A stretch of DNA of 64,000 bases from positions 24,678-88,677 of the forward strand of contig NZ_RRYW01000003.1 of assembly GCF_014861365.1 (NCBI RefSeq). The letters run 5' to 3'. Position numbers and translations under genes: made by a program. Below are positions 8,025 through 17,260 of this stretch, one piece after another (positions within the stretch are counted from its first letter, which is position 1; each line of letters opens with the position of its first letter). Under the pieces are notes generated by a model. It saw only the letters and a program-made list of their open reading frames with translations. It did no database searches and was not told the origin of the DNA. This DNA comes from Psychrobacter sp. FME6. GTDB lineage: Bacteria > Pseudomonadota > Gammaproteobacteria > Pseudomonadales > Moraxellaceae.

Positions 8025-10259
8025 TTAAGCTTTAGGTAACGTAATGACGAATTGCGTCATTTTACCCAGTTCACTATTGACATTCAGCTTGCCGCCGTAG
8101 TCTTTCACCAATGCTTTGATGATATCTAGACCCACACCGCGACCACCATCTTCATCGGCATCATCTCTGGTAGAGAAGCCAGAAGCAAATAGCTTTTTAA
8201 GTAAATCACCGTGAGTGAGCTGACTTGCCTCTTCACTATTAAAGTGGTTTTCTTCAACCAGTTTATGACGGATACCATCATAGTCGATACCTTGACCGTC
8301 ATCTTGCACAATCAGCATAAAGTCTTGACCAGTGTCTTGCACTTCTAGGTCAATTTTACCTGCCGCATCCTTCCCAAGAGAATGACGAACGCTTGGCGCT
8401 TCAACACCATGTACCACAGCATTGCGTAGTAACTGAATACCAATCTCTTTGATAGGCTTGGCAAGATGCTCTGGGATATTGACTTGCGCTAACGTGTGGC
8501 TGTTTAGCTGTATCTGCTTGCCTTGTCTTGCGGCGATATCCTTGGCAAAATCTCGATAAAATGAGAGCTGATCATCCTTTGGCTCATCGTTCAGGTCGAT
8601 ATCCTGACCACCAGCAATAGTGATGCCACCAATCGATAGGCTGGCTGGCTGATGGCTAATAGCAGTATCAGGCGTTGCTGTTTTTACTGCGCTCTCTTTC
8701 GCCATCGCATCATTTAACGCAGTTGTTTTTTGCGTGGTGGCAGGTTTGGTAGGTGCTGGCGCTGAGCGGTTGATACGCTCACCGAGCGTTGCAATGGTAT
8801 TAGACAAGCTCAACAAGTCATCTAAATGCACGGCAAGTGGCAAGAAATCATTACCCGATAGCTGACCTTGGTTTTGCAGCGCATGCAACTTGTCTTCAGC
8901 ATCTGAGGCAATCTTAGTAAAGCTGTGCAGTTTTAGCGCAGAAGCCTCGCCTTTTAGACTGTGCATTTCGCGATAAATGGCTTTCAACTTGCTTTCTAGC
9001 TCAAATTGCGAGCTACCAGGGTTTTTCAAGATATTGTTCATCTTGTTGATATGCGCATCGGTATTGGCAATGAACTCGTTAATAATCTTCGGATTCACAT
9101 TCAAGATAGTGGTGAGCATCTCAATCTGCATATCGTTCTGAGAACGCTCTTTTTCTAAGCGCTGCTCAAGATAAACAGCATCAGAGACGTCATTGACGTT
9201 GACCAAGATACGGGCAATGTCTTTATTATCATACACGCGTGAGAATTTGAAATCTAAGAAACGGCTATTCGCGCCTTTATTGCCAGCAGCATTATGCAGC
9301 ATGACTTTGTGTAGAGGGTTTAGAGAGTCCACCAGCTTTTCTTTGACTCGTGGGTTGTATAGCTGCTCAATAAACTGCTTGGTGGTGTTTAGGTCTTTAT
9401 CAGAGATACGACCACGTAATACACTGGTAAGGTTCTCACCTGCCAAGCTATCAGCACCGATAATGTCGTTTAAAGCGCGAGAATGCTGCTGACCAATCTT
9501 CAAATCTTTATCTAGCAGAAATAGACCGGTATTGACCGTTTGCATAATTTCTTGGGTTTCGCGGCGCGCCGTTATCAACTCTTCATCAGAGGATTTCAAT
9601 CTACGCACAAAATATAGTACGAATATGATGAAATATAAAATTGCGAATGAAATACCAAAAACTTGCAGATTCCGTAGGAACCCAGCACGCTGACCGTTCT
9701 CATTACCTAAACTATTACTAAGTGCGGTGGCATTATCATAAATACCTTGTGTACTCTCTCCAAACCTATCCTCTAAAGTACTTGCCGCTAAGACTGATTG
9801 TGAATCAACATAGCTGGTTGCTTCTTGTTTATAAGGCGTCCACAGATTTAAAGTGTTTTGTACATACTCAATCTGATCAGGCGCAACTGGAGGCTTATAA
9901 ACATCTTCATCATCACGAATAGCAACATTACCGCCCTCATTAAGCGTAGTGATCTCTTTATCAAGCTCTTGCGTCAATTGAGTTATTTTTGCCGCTTGCG
10001 ACTGTAGCGCAGATGCAGGTTGCTGCTGTTGACGCATAATATTGAGTAGATATATCTCTTGGGTGAGCGTTGGAATATCACTTCGAAGGTCCGAGCTCAA
10101 CGTAGTACCAGCTCGCAAATCACGAATCTTCAGTGAGTTATAAATACTAGTAACCAAAACACCTGACGTTAACAGTAAGAAGATAACGACTGAAACGACA
10201 ATTGAGGTATAGCGGTTTTTAGAGATATCCAAATTTGAACGTGTAGAAGGTGCATCCAC
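8025..10259 (-). CDS. Membrane-bound CheA-like sensor kinase (PAS-HPt-HATPase)
   Basis: 744 residues. Two membrane helices (about 19-41 and 199-218) bracket a helical periplasmic region. A PAS-like segment (about 230-360) and a coiled region follow. An HPt domain carries H433 in REMHSLKGEASAL. After a low-complexity linker (about 500-560) comes a CheA-type ATPase: N box LLRNAVVHGVE (610-620), DDGQGID (653-659), FASGFSTR and GGRGVGLDI (705-713). It stops right after the ATPase, so the CheW-binding P5 domain is missing, and no DHp helix pair or receiver is present. The GTG start has AAGGAAG 6 bp upstream. It probably senses through its own periplasmic domain and phosphorylates the receiver encoded at 7603. 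Ligand unknown. Confidence 0.85.
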   Translation of the reverse strand: MDAPSTRSNLDISKNRYTSIVVSVVIFLLLTSGVLVTSIYNSLKIRDLRAGTTLSSDLRSDIPTLTQEIYLLNIMRQQQQPASALQSQAAKITQLTQELDKEITTLNEGGNVAIRDDEDVYKPPVAPDQIEYVQNTLNLWTPYKQEATSYVDSQSVLAASTLEDRFGESTQGIYDNATALSNSLGNENGQRAGFLRNLQVFGISFAILYFIIFVLYFVRRLKSSDEELITARRETQEIMQTVNTGLFLLDKDLKIGQQHSRALNDIIGADSLAGENLTSVLRGRISDKDLNTTKQFIEQLYNPRVKEKLVDSLNPLHKVMLHNAAGNKGANSRFLDFKFSRVYDNKDIARILVNVNDVSDAVYLEQRLEKERSQNDMQIEMLTTILNVNPKIINEFIANTDAHINKMNNILKNPGSSQFELESKLKAIYREMHSLKGEASALKLHSFTKIASDAEDKLHALQNQGQLSGNDFLPLAVHLDDLLSLSNTIATLGERINRSAPAPTKPATTQKTTALNDAMAKESAVKTATPDTAISHQPASLSIGGITIAGGQDIDLNDEPKDDQLSFYRDFAKDIAARQGKQIQLNSHTLAQVNIPEHLAKPIKEIGIQLLRNAVVHGVEAPSVRHSLGKDAAGKIDLEVQDTGQDFMLIVQDDGQGIDYDGIRHKLVEENHFNSEEASQLTHGDLLKKLFASGFSTRDDADEDGGRGVGLDIIKALVKDYGGKLNVNSELGKMTQFVITLPKA

Positions 10260-10789
10260 AATTAACTTCCTTGTTTAAATAGTGCATAAAATGAGATTAA
10301 AAATCTGAATGATTGATCGCTTTAATGTAGCCAAACATTTATGACATCTCTAAGCCTTAGTGTTATACAAGGCAACTGGCCATATAACCATTCAATCATC
10401 TATCCTTGAAGATTAGAGTAGGTCTAGGGCGTGTCCTACGTTTTTAGTGAAGAATTACTTTTAGCTTAAGCGTGTTTTATTAAAACCCATACCCTATCAA
10501 TATCTTTTCCATAGGCACAGATATGTATTCACATAGAGGATATGTTGAAATTTCCAGATAAGTTTAGATAAGATTTTTATAAAACGTTGAATAAAAACAA
10601 TCTTAGACAATATGATTTAGAAGAAATATTTTTTTATGAATGGTTGCTTAATTACAATTAAGTAAGGTTTTACACAGGTATATTGCTTTTTATTACACAA
10701 AATTACATTTTTAATCATACTAAAATGAACTTGCGAATGCAACAATTTTATTTGACTTTTGTTATGGGTTAATTCTTATACTTCTTATA

Positions 10790-10894
10790 ATACCATTTAC
10801 AAAAATTAGAGTAGCAAGGAAAACGAGTGCAAGTGCTACGCACTGTAGACTAAACGAGTTTGACAGGGCTAATCGTACTTTTTGGGTTTGGTAT
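10790..10894 (+). repeat. R2 repeat, copy B
   Basis: ATACCATTTAC at the left end and GGGTTTGGTAT at the right end, with the shared internal blocks AATTAGAGTAGCAAGGAAAA and TAGACTAAACGAG. It is nearly identical to the copy at 50324. It lies just beyond the terminator that follows the exporter gene. Confidence 0.9.
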
Positions 10895-10902
10895 AAACAT
10901 AA

Positions 10903-10942
10903 AAAAAGCATTTAGACGTATAATACGTGCTAAATGCTTTTT
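10903..10942 (-). terminator. Terminator downstream of the Bcr/CflA exporter
   Basis: AAAAAGCATTTAG pairs with CTAAATGCTTTTT; the loop itself contains ACGT/ACGT complementarity. On the minus strand it ends in a T run 53 bp past the exporter stop. Confidence 0.85.
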
Positions 10943-10995
10943 CGACATTTATTCTAGCTAGCTAGAATTTATCTATTAACTACTCTGCCCGTTAA

Positions 10996-12255
10996 TTATT
11001 CTGCATTATCAAGATTCAAGTTACGGTCGATTTGCCAAATCAAATAACAACCAAGGCTCATTAGGGAAAACATCGCGATACCCATTTTTAGGACTGGATT
11101 GACTGGGAATAAGTTTAATAATAAACCCCCAAAGATACCCACTGAAAACATCAGCGATCCTTGTAAGGCACTGGCCATACCCGCACGGTGCTTTTGAAAG
11201 GCCAGTGCAATCGCTGAAGCGTTGGGCTGGGTCAAACCTAAGCCTGCGATACAAAAGAAAATACAGGCCAATACCAGTGGTAGCCACGCATCCGCACCAA
11301 GAACCATACCAATGACGAACAACACACCCGCAGAAATGACCTGCATCATCGCCCCAAAACGCAAAATACTCAAAATACGAAAGCGATTGGTCAACCATTG
11401 GTTCAGCTGGGTAAGACCCACAAAGCCCGCCGCATTCATGCCAAACAGCCAACCGAAATGTGTCGCTGATACGCCATAGGTATCCATGATTAATTCAGAG
11501 GCTGAGCTAATATAGACAAACATTGCGCCCATTAATAGCCCGCCACCAATCGCTGGATAGTTAAAAGTGGGGTCTTTTAACAAGTCCCAATATTGACTAA
11601 GGACTTCTTTGGCAGGGCGCGTATTACGGTTTTCTTCGCTAAGCGTTTCAAAAAAGAAAAACTTCGTGAGTAATAAATTAAGTGTACCAAAAGCGGCCAA
11701 AAACCAAAAAATAGAATGCCAGTTAAAAAACTGTAAAAACAGCGCACCAAGCGACGGGGCTAATATCGGCGCTAAGCCCATCACCAAAATCATAATAGAA
11801 AAGGCTTTGGCAGTTTGTTTGGCAGTCAGGCGATCTCGAATAGCGGCGCGAGTGACCACTGCACCCACACACGCACCCAGCGCTTGCATGGTTCGCCCGA
11901 CAAACAATACATATTCATTATTTGTGGTCGCACAGACAATGGAAGCGACGACATATAGCGTCATGCCGATATATAAAGGCTTTACTCGGCCAACACGATC
12001 ACTAAATGGCCCATAAAACAGTTGTCCAAAAACCAAACCAACAAAATAAGCAGGAACGGAGTTGGCCATAAATGCTGTTGAGACGCCAAAATCATCTGCC
12101 ATCGATGGTAATGCTGGTAGATACATATCGATGGATAATGGCCCTACCGCTACGATAAGCCCAAGCATCATAATCCATGCAACAGGCAAATCAGCAGAGC
12201 GCACGCGATCAGCAGCAATCGGTTTATTGGGTAGGGAGGATTGTGGAGCAGACAT
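10996..12255 (-). CDS. Bcr/CflA family multidrug efflux transporter (MFS)
   Basis: 419 residues with about 12 membrane helices. The segment GPLSIDMYLPALPSMADDFG in the first helix region is the typical Bcr/CflA start, and GPFSDRVGRVKPLYIG matches the MFS loop 2-3 motif. Members are proton-driven inner-membrane exporters of drugs such as bicyclomycin or chloramphenicol; the substrate here is unknown. It appears monocistronic with its own terminator at 10903. The upstream gap to the crotonase is 226 bp. A regulator gene is not adjacent. Confidence 0.88.
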   Translation of the reverse strand: MSAPQSSLPNKPIAADRVRSADLPVAWIMMLGLIVAVGPLSIDMYLPALPSMADDFGVSTAFMANSVPAYFVGLVFGQLFYGPFSDRVGRVKPLYIGMTLYVVASIVCATTNNEYVLFVGRTMQALGACVGAVVTRAAIRDRLTAKQTAKAFSIMILVMGLAPILAPSLGALFLQFFNWHSIFWFLAAFGTLNLLLTKFFFFETLSEENRNTRPAKEVLSQYWDLLKDPTFNYPAIGGGLLMGAMFVYISSASELIMDTYGVSATHFGWLFGMNAAGFVGLTQLNQWLTNRFRILSILRFGAMMQVISAGVLFVIGMVLGADAWLPLVLACIFFCIAGLGLTQPNASAIALAFQKHRAGMASALQGSLMFSVGIFGGLLLNLFPVNPVLKMGIAMFSLMSLGCYLIWQIDRNLNLDNAE

Positions 12256-12481
12256 ATTTAGACCATTCTATAGAGTGATTATTTATTTTATTATCGATGC
12301 GCTGTTTGTGTAATTTTACCTAAGAAATAATAATTTCTACAAACAATCATGCATACTTACGTCCAGTGACGCAAGCCGACCGTCTTATATCGTACTATCT
12401 GCTTGTAATTCAATAGACGTATGACGTTAATAAAACAAACTTTCACACCTAAAACAATCTATCAAGATAGGGCACACTTTT

Positions 12482-13294
12482 CTAACGAAACTGACGCTTA
12501 CCAAACGCGGTACTGGCTTGCTTGGCTTTTCTAAGTGCCAGCTTACGGTTACGTCCGAGCATCATTTTCAGCTGCCAGACTTTTTCTTTGTATAAGGTAG
12601 TCGCAGGCTGATGATGCATGGCATTAATCACCCGTTTACTCGCCAGCACGGCATCGGGAGAGCGCTCGGCAAATTCAGCCGCAAGCTGCTGGGCTTGCTC
12701 AAGTGGCGTCTCACTACAATGACTGACGAGACCCAGCGCTTTACCGGCATCGCCATCGACCATGCGCGCACTCATTGCCAGCTCTTTTAGTACGTCTTCT
12801 CGGACCACGCCAAACGCTGATTGTGTTAAACCCATATCGGGCACTAAGCCCCACTTGGCTTCCATGATAGACAGCTGGCAATCAGGATGGCTGATACGCA
12901 CATCGCAGGCGAGCGCCAATTGCAACCCTGCACCAATACAGTGCCCTTCTAAAACTGCTATCACGGGCACTGGCAGATCACGCCACACCAGACAAACACG
13001 TTGGAACGAACTCTGCCATGGCTTTACCAGCTCCCAAACCGCGAATGCTTGGTTTTTGGGATGATTTAAATCGCCCAAATCGATACCCGCACAAAACGTC
13101 CCTTCCGCCCCATTGAGAATGACCGCTCGTATCGTTTTGTCTTTGCTAATGCGACCTGCTACTGCAATCAGCTCGTTCACTACTTTAAAGCTCATGGCGT
13201 TTTTTTTGTGTGGACGATTTAAGGTAACCGTTACTATATTGTCAGTCGCACTGACTTGTAAGGTTTCATACTGATAAGTGGCGATAGTATTCAT
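12482..13294 (-). CDS. Crotonase/enoyl-CoA hydratase family protein
   Basis: 270 residues of the crotonase fold. LNRPHKKNAMSF is the early family motif. The two oxyanion-hole segments are FCAGIDLGD and EGHCIGAGLQLALACDVR, and EAKWGLVPDMG contains an acidic position typical of the active site. It probably hydrates or isomerises a CoA-bound acyl substrate in the cytoplasm; many such proteins are annotated only as enoyl-CoA hydratase/isomerase. It stands between an MFS exporter and a hybrid kinase, with no other beta-oxidation gene nearby, so the pathway is not indicated by context. Confidence 0.82.
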   Translation of the reverse strand: MNTIATYQYETLQVSATDNIVTVTLNRPHKKNAMSFKVVNELIAVAGRISKDKTIRAVILNGAEGTFCAGIDLGDLNHPKNQAFAVWELVKPWQSSFQRVCLVWRDLPVPVIAVLEGHCIGAGLQLALACDVRISHPDCQLSIMEAKWGLVPDMGLTQSAFGVVREDVLKELAMSARMVDGDAGKALGLVSHCSETPLEQAQQLAAEFAERSPDAVLASKRVINAMHHQPATTLYKEKVWQLKMMLGRNRKLALRKAKQASTAFGKRQFR

Positions 13295-13429
13295 AACAAT
13301 CCTTATTAATGAGTAAAAAATGGCGCTGATAACTGATGGCAGTAATATTAACAGCCTTGTCCCTACGCTACCTTATCAATAACTGACTGCCACGATACGA
13401 TTCACTCTTAATGTCATAAAATATCGGCT

Positions 13430-16400
13430 CTAAATCATCTTCCATGTCATGTCGTTTTCACTCAAACGGTGATAATTGAGCTGAGGATAAGCAGACAAAT
13501 CTAGCGTCTGTAAGTTATTTAGCGCGGTTAACAATGCCTCATAATACGGCGCAAGCATGGCAAACTGTGCCGGTGTAGTGTGCTGTACATTCAACAAGCA
13601 CTTATCTTCTAAATTTTGACTGGCCTGACGTAATTGCGGCACACCCGTGTAGCGACTGCCGCCCAATATACGGTGGGCAATTTGCGCCAGTGTGCTACGG
13701 TCACGGGCTTCCCACGCTTGGGTGAGTGCTTGTTTTTCATCATTGATAGTATCGAGCATCATAATGATCAGCTTGGCTGCCAGATCAGGTTTGTTCGCTG
13801 AACGAGTAAGGGCATCTTGCCAGTTCAAAATGTTCGTATTATCACCATCACTGACGCTTAGATGGCTGGTTTCTTGGTAATACATCTGTTGTGCAGTATT
13901 CGCTGCTGCTTGTTCACTACTCAAGCCATCTACAGGATTTTGTGAGGGATACAGTAAGGGTGCTTGTCCCTGTTTATGCGAGCGTAAACTCTCATAGCGC
14001 GGCTGGGTTTCACGCGGTGTTTCGCGTCTATAATCTTCACGAGGCTGACTGTCTCGTAAATAATCATCACGGATTTTCTTTAATGATAACGGTCGAGTGA
14101 TTTTTTGTTGATTGATCTTATTAGAAGCATTATTACGAATACTCTCATCACCTTTAATCATAGGATAAGTTATCGTAGAATCTGAAGGCCATGTCGAATA
14201 CGCTTCAGCATTCACATCTTCAAAACCACCATTTACTGAGCTATCAAGTGGCGAGTCGCTTTCTGCTAAGTGGGTAGCCTGCAAACCCGTGCTATGTGCA
14301 TGAGCACTAGAGGCTGTCGTCGTACGCCCAAGCCATTTTTGTAGCACTTGCAACAACTGAGGCTGACTAATGGGCTTGCCGACATAGTCATTAATACCAC
14401 TAGCGATAAGTTTGTCTCGCTCATCAGCTAAACCATGTGCCGTCAACGCGATGATAGGAATATGGCTATCAGAATTTTCAATACTACGGATTTGCCTAGC
14501 CGCCTCATGCCCTGACATACGTGGCATCTGAATATCCATAAATATTAAATCAATACTATTTTTGTCCTGAGTGCTATTTTTGTCTTCGGTAGACTCTTCA
14601 GCGTGAAGCATATTATTCGATTTTTTATTTACTTCATCGCGGGTTTCAGCTTTAGAGATTTGAGTTTTATTCGACAGACTTTGTTTATCACTCTTCGTAG
14701 TTTTGATGTTTTTGGTTTGCTGTTTACTGATAATCTCTATGGCATCAAAACCGCTACTCGCGGTCATTACCTGAATACCAAGCTCGCTAAGCAAGGCATC
14801 AAGCACCAGCAGGTTAGGCAGATGGTCATCAACGGCCAGTACCGTTACCCCTTTCCAACGCGGTTCTTGCAAGTTTTTTGGCATACTACGATTTTGCGTA
14901 TCGAGCATGGCGTAGAGCTGTCTTTTATCCAATGGCTCATACAATATATTGGCTTGATAACGGTTCAATAGTGCTTGGTCGGCAGCCACTTGATAGCCAA
15001 ATACCGCAAGCTTGCCTTGATAATGTAGACGAATTTGTTTGAGTAGCGCCATCATATCGTCCTGGGTATCATCGTCAACGATGACCCAATCCCAATAGTT
15101 GCCGCGCTCTTTTAATGATTCAAGTACTCCTGGTAGCGAGTTGGCCTGAGTCAATTTAATCGGTAAATATTGCAAGCTGGCTTTAAGCACTTGAATAGAC
15201 GCCGTATGATTAATCCATATCAAAACGTTAAATTCATCGGTATCACTCGCCAGCGGCGCCAATACTGGTAGCTCAATCGTCTGACCGGTGGCAGCTTCCA
15301 AAACATCCACGTGTGCTGGCATGCGAAACCAGAATGTGGCCCCTTGATTGGCGATGTTTTCTTGAGCGTTATCATGAAAACCAATATCCCCGCCCATCAG
15401 ACGGGTTAATTGCTTGGAGATGACCAAGCCCAATCCTGTGCCACCATATTGACGAGTGATTGATGGGTCACCTTGACTGAAGCTTTGAAACAGCATTTTT
15501 TGATCGGCTAGAGAGATGCCTTTGCCGCTATCTTGCACGCTAATCATCAAGTAATTGTCTCGGTAGTCATCCAAGCTAACGCGCACCACCACATCTCCGC
15601 TATCGGTGAATTTAATCGCATTACCCACGATATTGGTCAGTACTTGCTTGAGGCGCAGGGCATCACCATTGATACGCATTGGCACATCGTTATAAAACAA
15701 CACCGCCATGCGCAAACCCTTTTCTGCTGACACCGGTGAGAGCATATCGACCACGTCATAAATGGTGTCATAAAGGTCAAACTCATGGCGATCGAGTACC
15801 AGTTTACCCGCTTCAATCTTGGAAAAATCCAAGACATCATTTACCAACGCTAATAAATGTGCCGATGATTTACGTATGGTTTGCACATATAAATCTTGTT
15901 CGGGGTTTAGCTCGCCATGACGTGCAAGTAAGTTAATAAAACCATCAATACTGTTCAATGGTGTGCGCAGCTCATGGCTGATATTGGCCAAAAATGCTGA
16001 TTTGGCTTGGCTGGTTGAGATTGCCGCATCACGCGCATTTCTGATAGAAATGTTTTGCATTTCCATCTCATCAAAAGCCAAACGCAAATCATCTTCAGTT
16101 TGCTCAGCATGGTCTTTTAACTCTTGAAAGCTCCTATGCAGGCGACGCAGCGTTTTGACCAAATCTTGCTGTAATAAATTCAGCTCACCATTTGATTCAA
16201 CCGGTACGGGCTGGTATAGATTGTCAACATGGGTACGTTGTAATTGCAGACGCAGCTCATAAATTGGTGCGATCCAGCGCTTTGAATAGATATTTAAGCT
16301 GAGCAAGAGAATTAAAATAGTGAACAAACCGGTAATCACCAATGCCATGGCAATACGGTAACGCGCAATATAAAGCGGCTCGTTGTCCATATCGACCAAT

Positions 16401-16930
16401 AGCCACAACCTCTGCCCCTCAAACTCTCCCAATATACTGCCATAAGCCGTGCCGATAGCCGTTGGCTGCTGTGATAAGAAGCGCTCTTGTGCATCTATCG
16501 ATGGCCACGCTTCATCCAATCCATAACCTACTGACGCGAGCACTTGGTTGTTTTCATTGATAATTGCGATACGCTGGACATGTTGCTCGGACTGCATGCG
16601 ACCGAGTTTATCTTGGATTTCTTCAAGCTTACTTATGGCCGTTAACGCTGTTTTTGGTGTGCCTTCTGCCTCCCTCTCCTCTACAGTGACTTCGCTGTTT
16701 GCTTGCTGACGCTCTTGCTTTAAGAGCTCAGGAATCAGCTCGGCAACTGCTGGAGTGTAACGAATGAGCACCGCCTCCGCCAATACCTCTTGCTCTGAAT
16801 TGCTGGCGCGCATGGTTTCATAAAAGACCAAAATACCACCGACCGCTGCCAACACACAAATTGGCAAAAACACCAATATGATGAGCTGACCATACGCACT
16901 GCTGGTATCAAAACGTTTTTTGTATGCCAT
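13430..16930 (-). CDS. Hybrid sensor histidine kinase of BarA/GacS type
   Basis: 1166 residues, longer than E. coli BarA (about 918). Order: membrane helix (16-38), periplasmic sensor, second helix (about 195-215), HAMP-like region, DHp with H319 in ANISHELRTPL, and ATPase (N box N437, DSGKG 467-471, GGTGLGL 496-502). A degenerate receiver (about 565-680) lacks the acidic pair. A true receiver follows (D701-D702, D799, T830, K852), then a long linker and an HPt domain with H1086 in AHRILGGSRYTGVP, a close match to BarA/GacS. The true receiver is split by about 57 low-complexity residues (736-792). It likely phosphorylates a GacA/UvrY-type regulator elsewhere, controlling Csr/Rsm small RNAs. 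Confidence 0.88.
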   Translation of the reverse strand: MAYKKRFDTSSAYGQLIILVFLPICVLAAVGGILVFYETMRASNSEQEVLAEAVLIRYTPAVAELIPELLKQERQQANSEVTVEEREAEGTPKTALTAISKLEEIQDKLGRMQSEQHVQRIAIINENNQVLASVGYGLDEAWPSIDAQERFLSQQPTAIGTAYGSILGEFEGQRLWLLVDMDNEPLYIARYRIAMALVITGLFTILILLLSLNIYSKRWIAPIYELRLQLQRTHVDNLYQPVPVESNGELNLLQQDLVKTLRRLHRSFQELKDHAEQTEDDLRLAFDEMEMQNISIRNARDAAISTSQAKSAFLANISHELRTPLNSIDGFINLLARHGELNPEQDLYVQTIRKSSAHLLALVNDVLDFSKIEAGKLVLDRHEFDLYDTIYDVVDMLSPVSAEKGLRMAVLFYNDVPMRINGDALRLKQVLTNIVGNAIKFTDSGDVVVRVSLDDYRDNYLMISVQDSGKGISLADQKMLFQSFSQGDPSITRQYGGTGLGLVISKQLTRLMGGDIGFHDNAQENIANQGATFWFRMPAHVDVLEAATGQTIELPVLAPLASDTDEFNVLIWINHTASIQVLKASLQYLPIKLTQANSLPGVLESLKERGNYWDWVIVDDDTQDDMMALLKQIRLHYQGKLAVFGYQVAADQALLNRYQANILYEPLDKRQLYAMLDTQNRSMPKNLQEPRWKGVTVLAVDDHLPNLLVLDALLSELGIQVMTASSGFDAIEIISKQQTKNIKTTKSDKQSLSNKTQISKAETRDEVNKKSNNMLHAEESTEDKNSTQDKNSIDLIFMDIQMPRMSGHEAARQIRSIENSDSHIPIIALTAHGLADERDKLIASGINDYVGKPISQPQLLQVLQKWLGRTTTASSAHAHSTGLQATHLAESDSPLDSSVNGGFEDVNAEAYSTWPSDSTITYPMIKGDESIRNNASNKINQQKITRPLSLKKIRDDYLRDSQPREDYRRETPRETQPRYESLRSHKQGQAPLLYPSQNPVDGLSSEQAAANTAQQMYYQETSHLSVSDGDNTNILNWQDALTRSANKPDLAAKLIIMMLDTINDEKQALTQAWEARDRSTLAQIAHRILGGSRYTGVPQLRQASQNLEDKCLLNVQHTTPAQFAMLAPYYEALLTALNNLQTLDLSAYPQLNYHRLSENDMTWKMI

Positions 16931-17260
16931 GCTAGCTTTACTCTCTACTGGGGATTGGGCTATGTATAAATAACGGCGCTAATTGATGACAGCCCCTAAG
17001 TCTCTCAACTATTTTAACAGCATTTATAAATATAAATATCGTCATTACCAGGCGTTGCTGATGATTGAGCACCAGTCACAATATCAAATTCAGACGCAAT
17101 ACTAAATATGGCGGCTGCCCACTCATTTACCAAAATCTGTTGATGCCATCAGCGTAGCCAAAAACAAAATGATATAATGATGCAACTTTTTACTTGTCGT
17201 CAGATTCTTTTGGTTGCTACAAAAATAAAATGATAGTTAAAATATAAATAAGGATACCTT
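16931..17260. other. Divergent promoter region between the hybrid kinase and cysM
   Basis: 330 bp between two divergent genes, so it must contain both promoters. It is AT-rich toward cysM. AATAAGGATACC gives a ribosome site for cysM. No repeat element or operator-like dyad was recognised. Confidence 0.4.

Larger units (their letters stand above)
10260..10995. other. 735-bp intergenic region
   Basis: No convincing gene. The 10260-10780 part is AT-rich and lies upstream of the kinase gene, so it should contain the cassette's promoter; no pair of promoter boxes could be fixed confidently. It also holds an R2 repeat (10790-10894), a terminator (10903-10942) and an 18-bp palindrome ATTCTAGCTAGCTAGAAT (10951-10968). 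Confidence 0.5.

Noticed and set aside
9193..9922. Plus-strand frames of 66-99 codons
   Set aside because: They are antisense shadows of the CheA-like kinase gene.
14603..14971. 122-codon plus-strand frame
   Set aside because: It is antisense to the GacS-type kinase, covering its low-complexity receiver insert, with no start signal.
16984..16996. CAGCCCCTAAG (and CAGCCCCTAT at 47042) as further R3 ends
   Set aside because: Only 9-11 bases match the 19-bp terminal repeat; this is compatible with chance.
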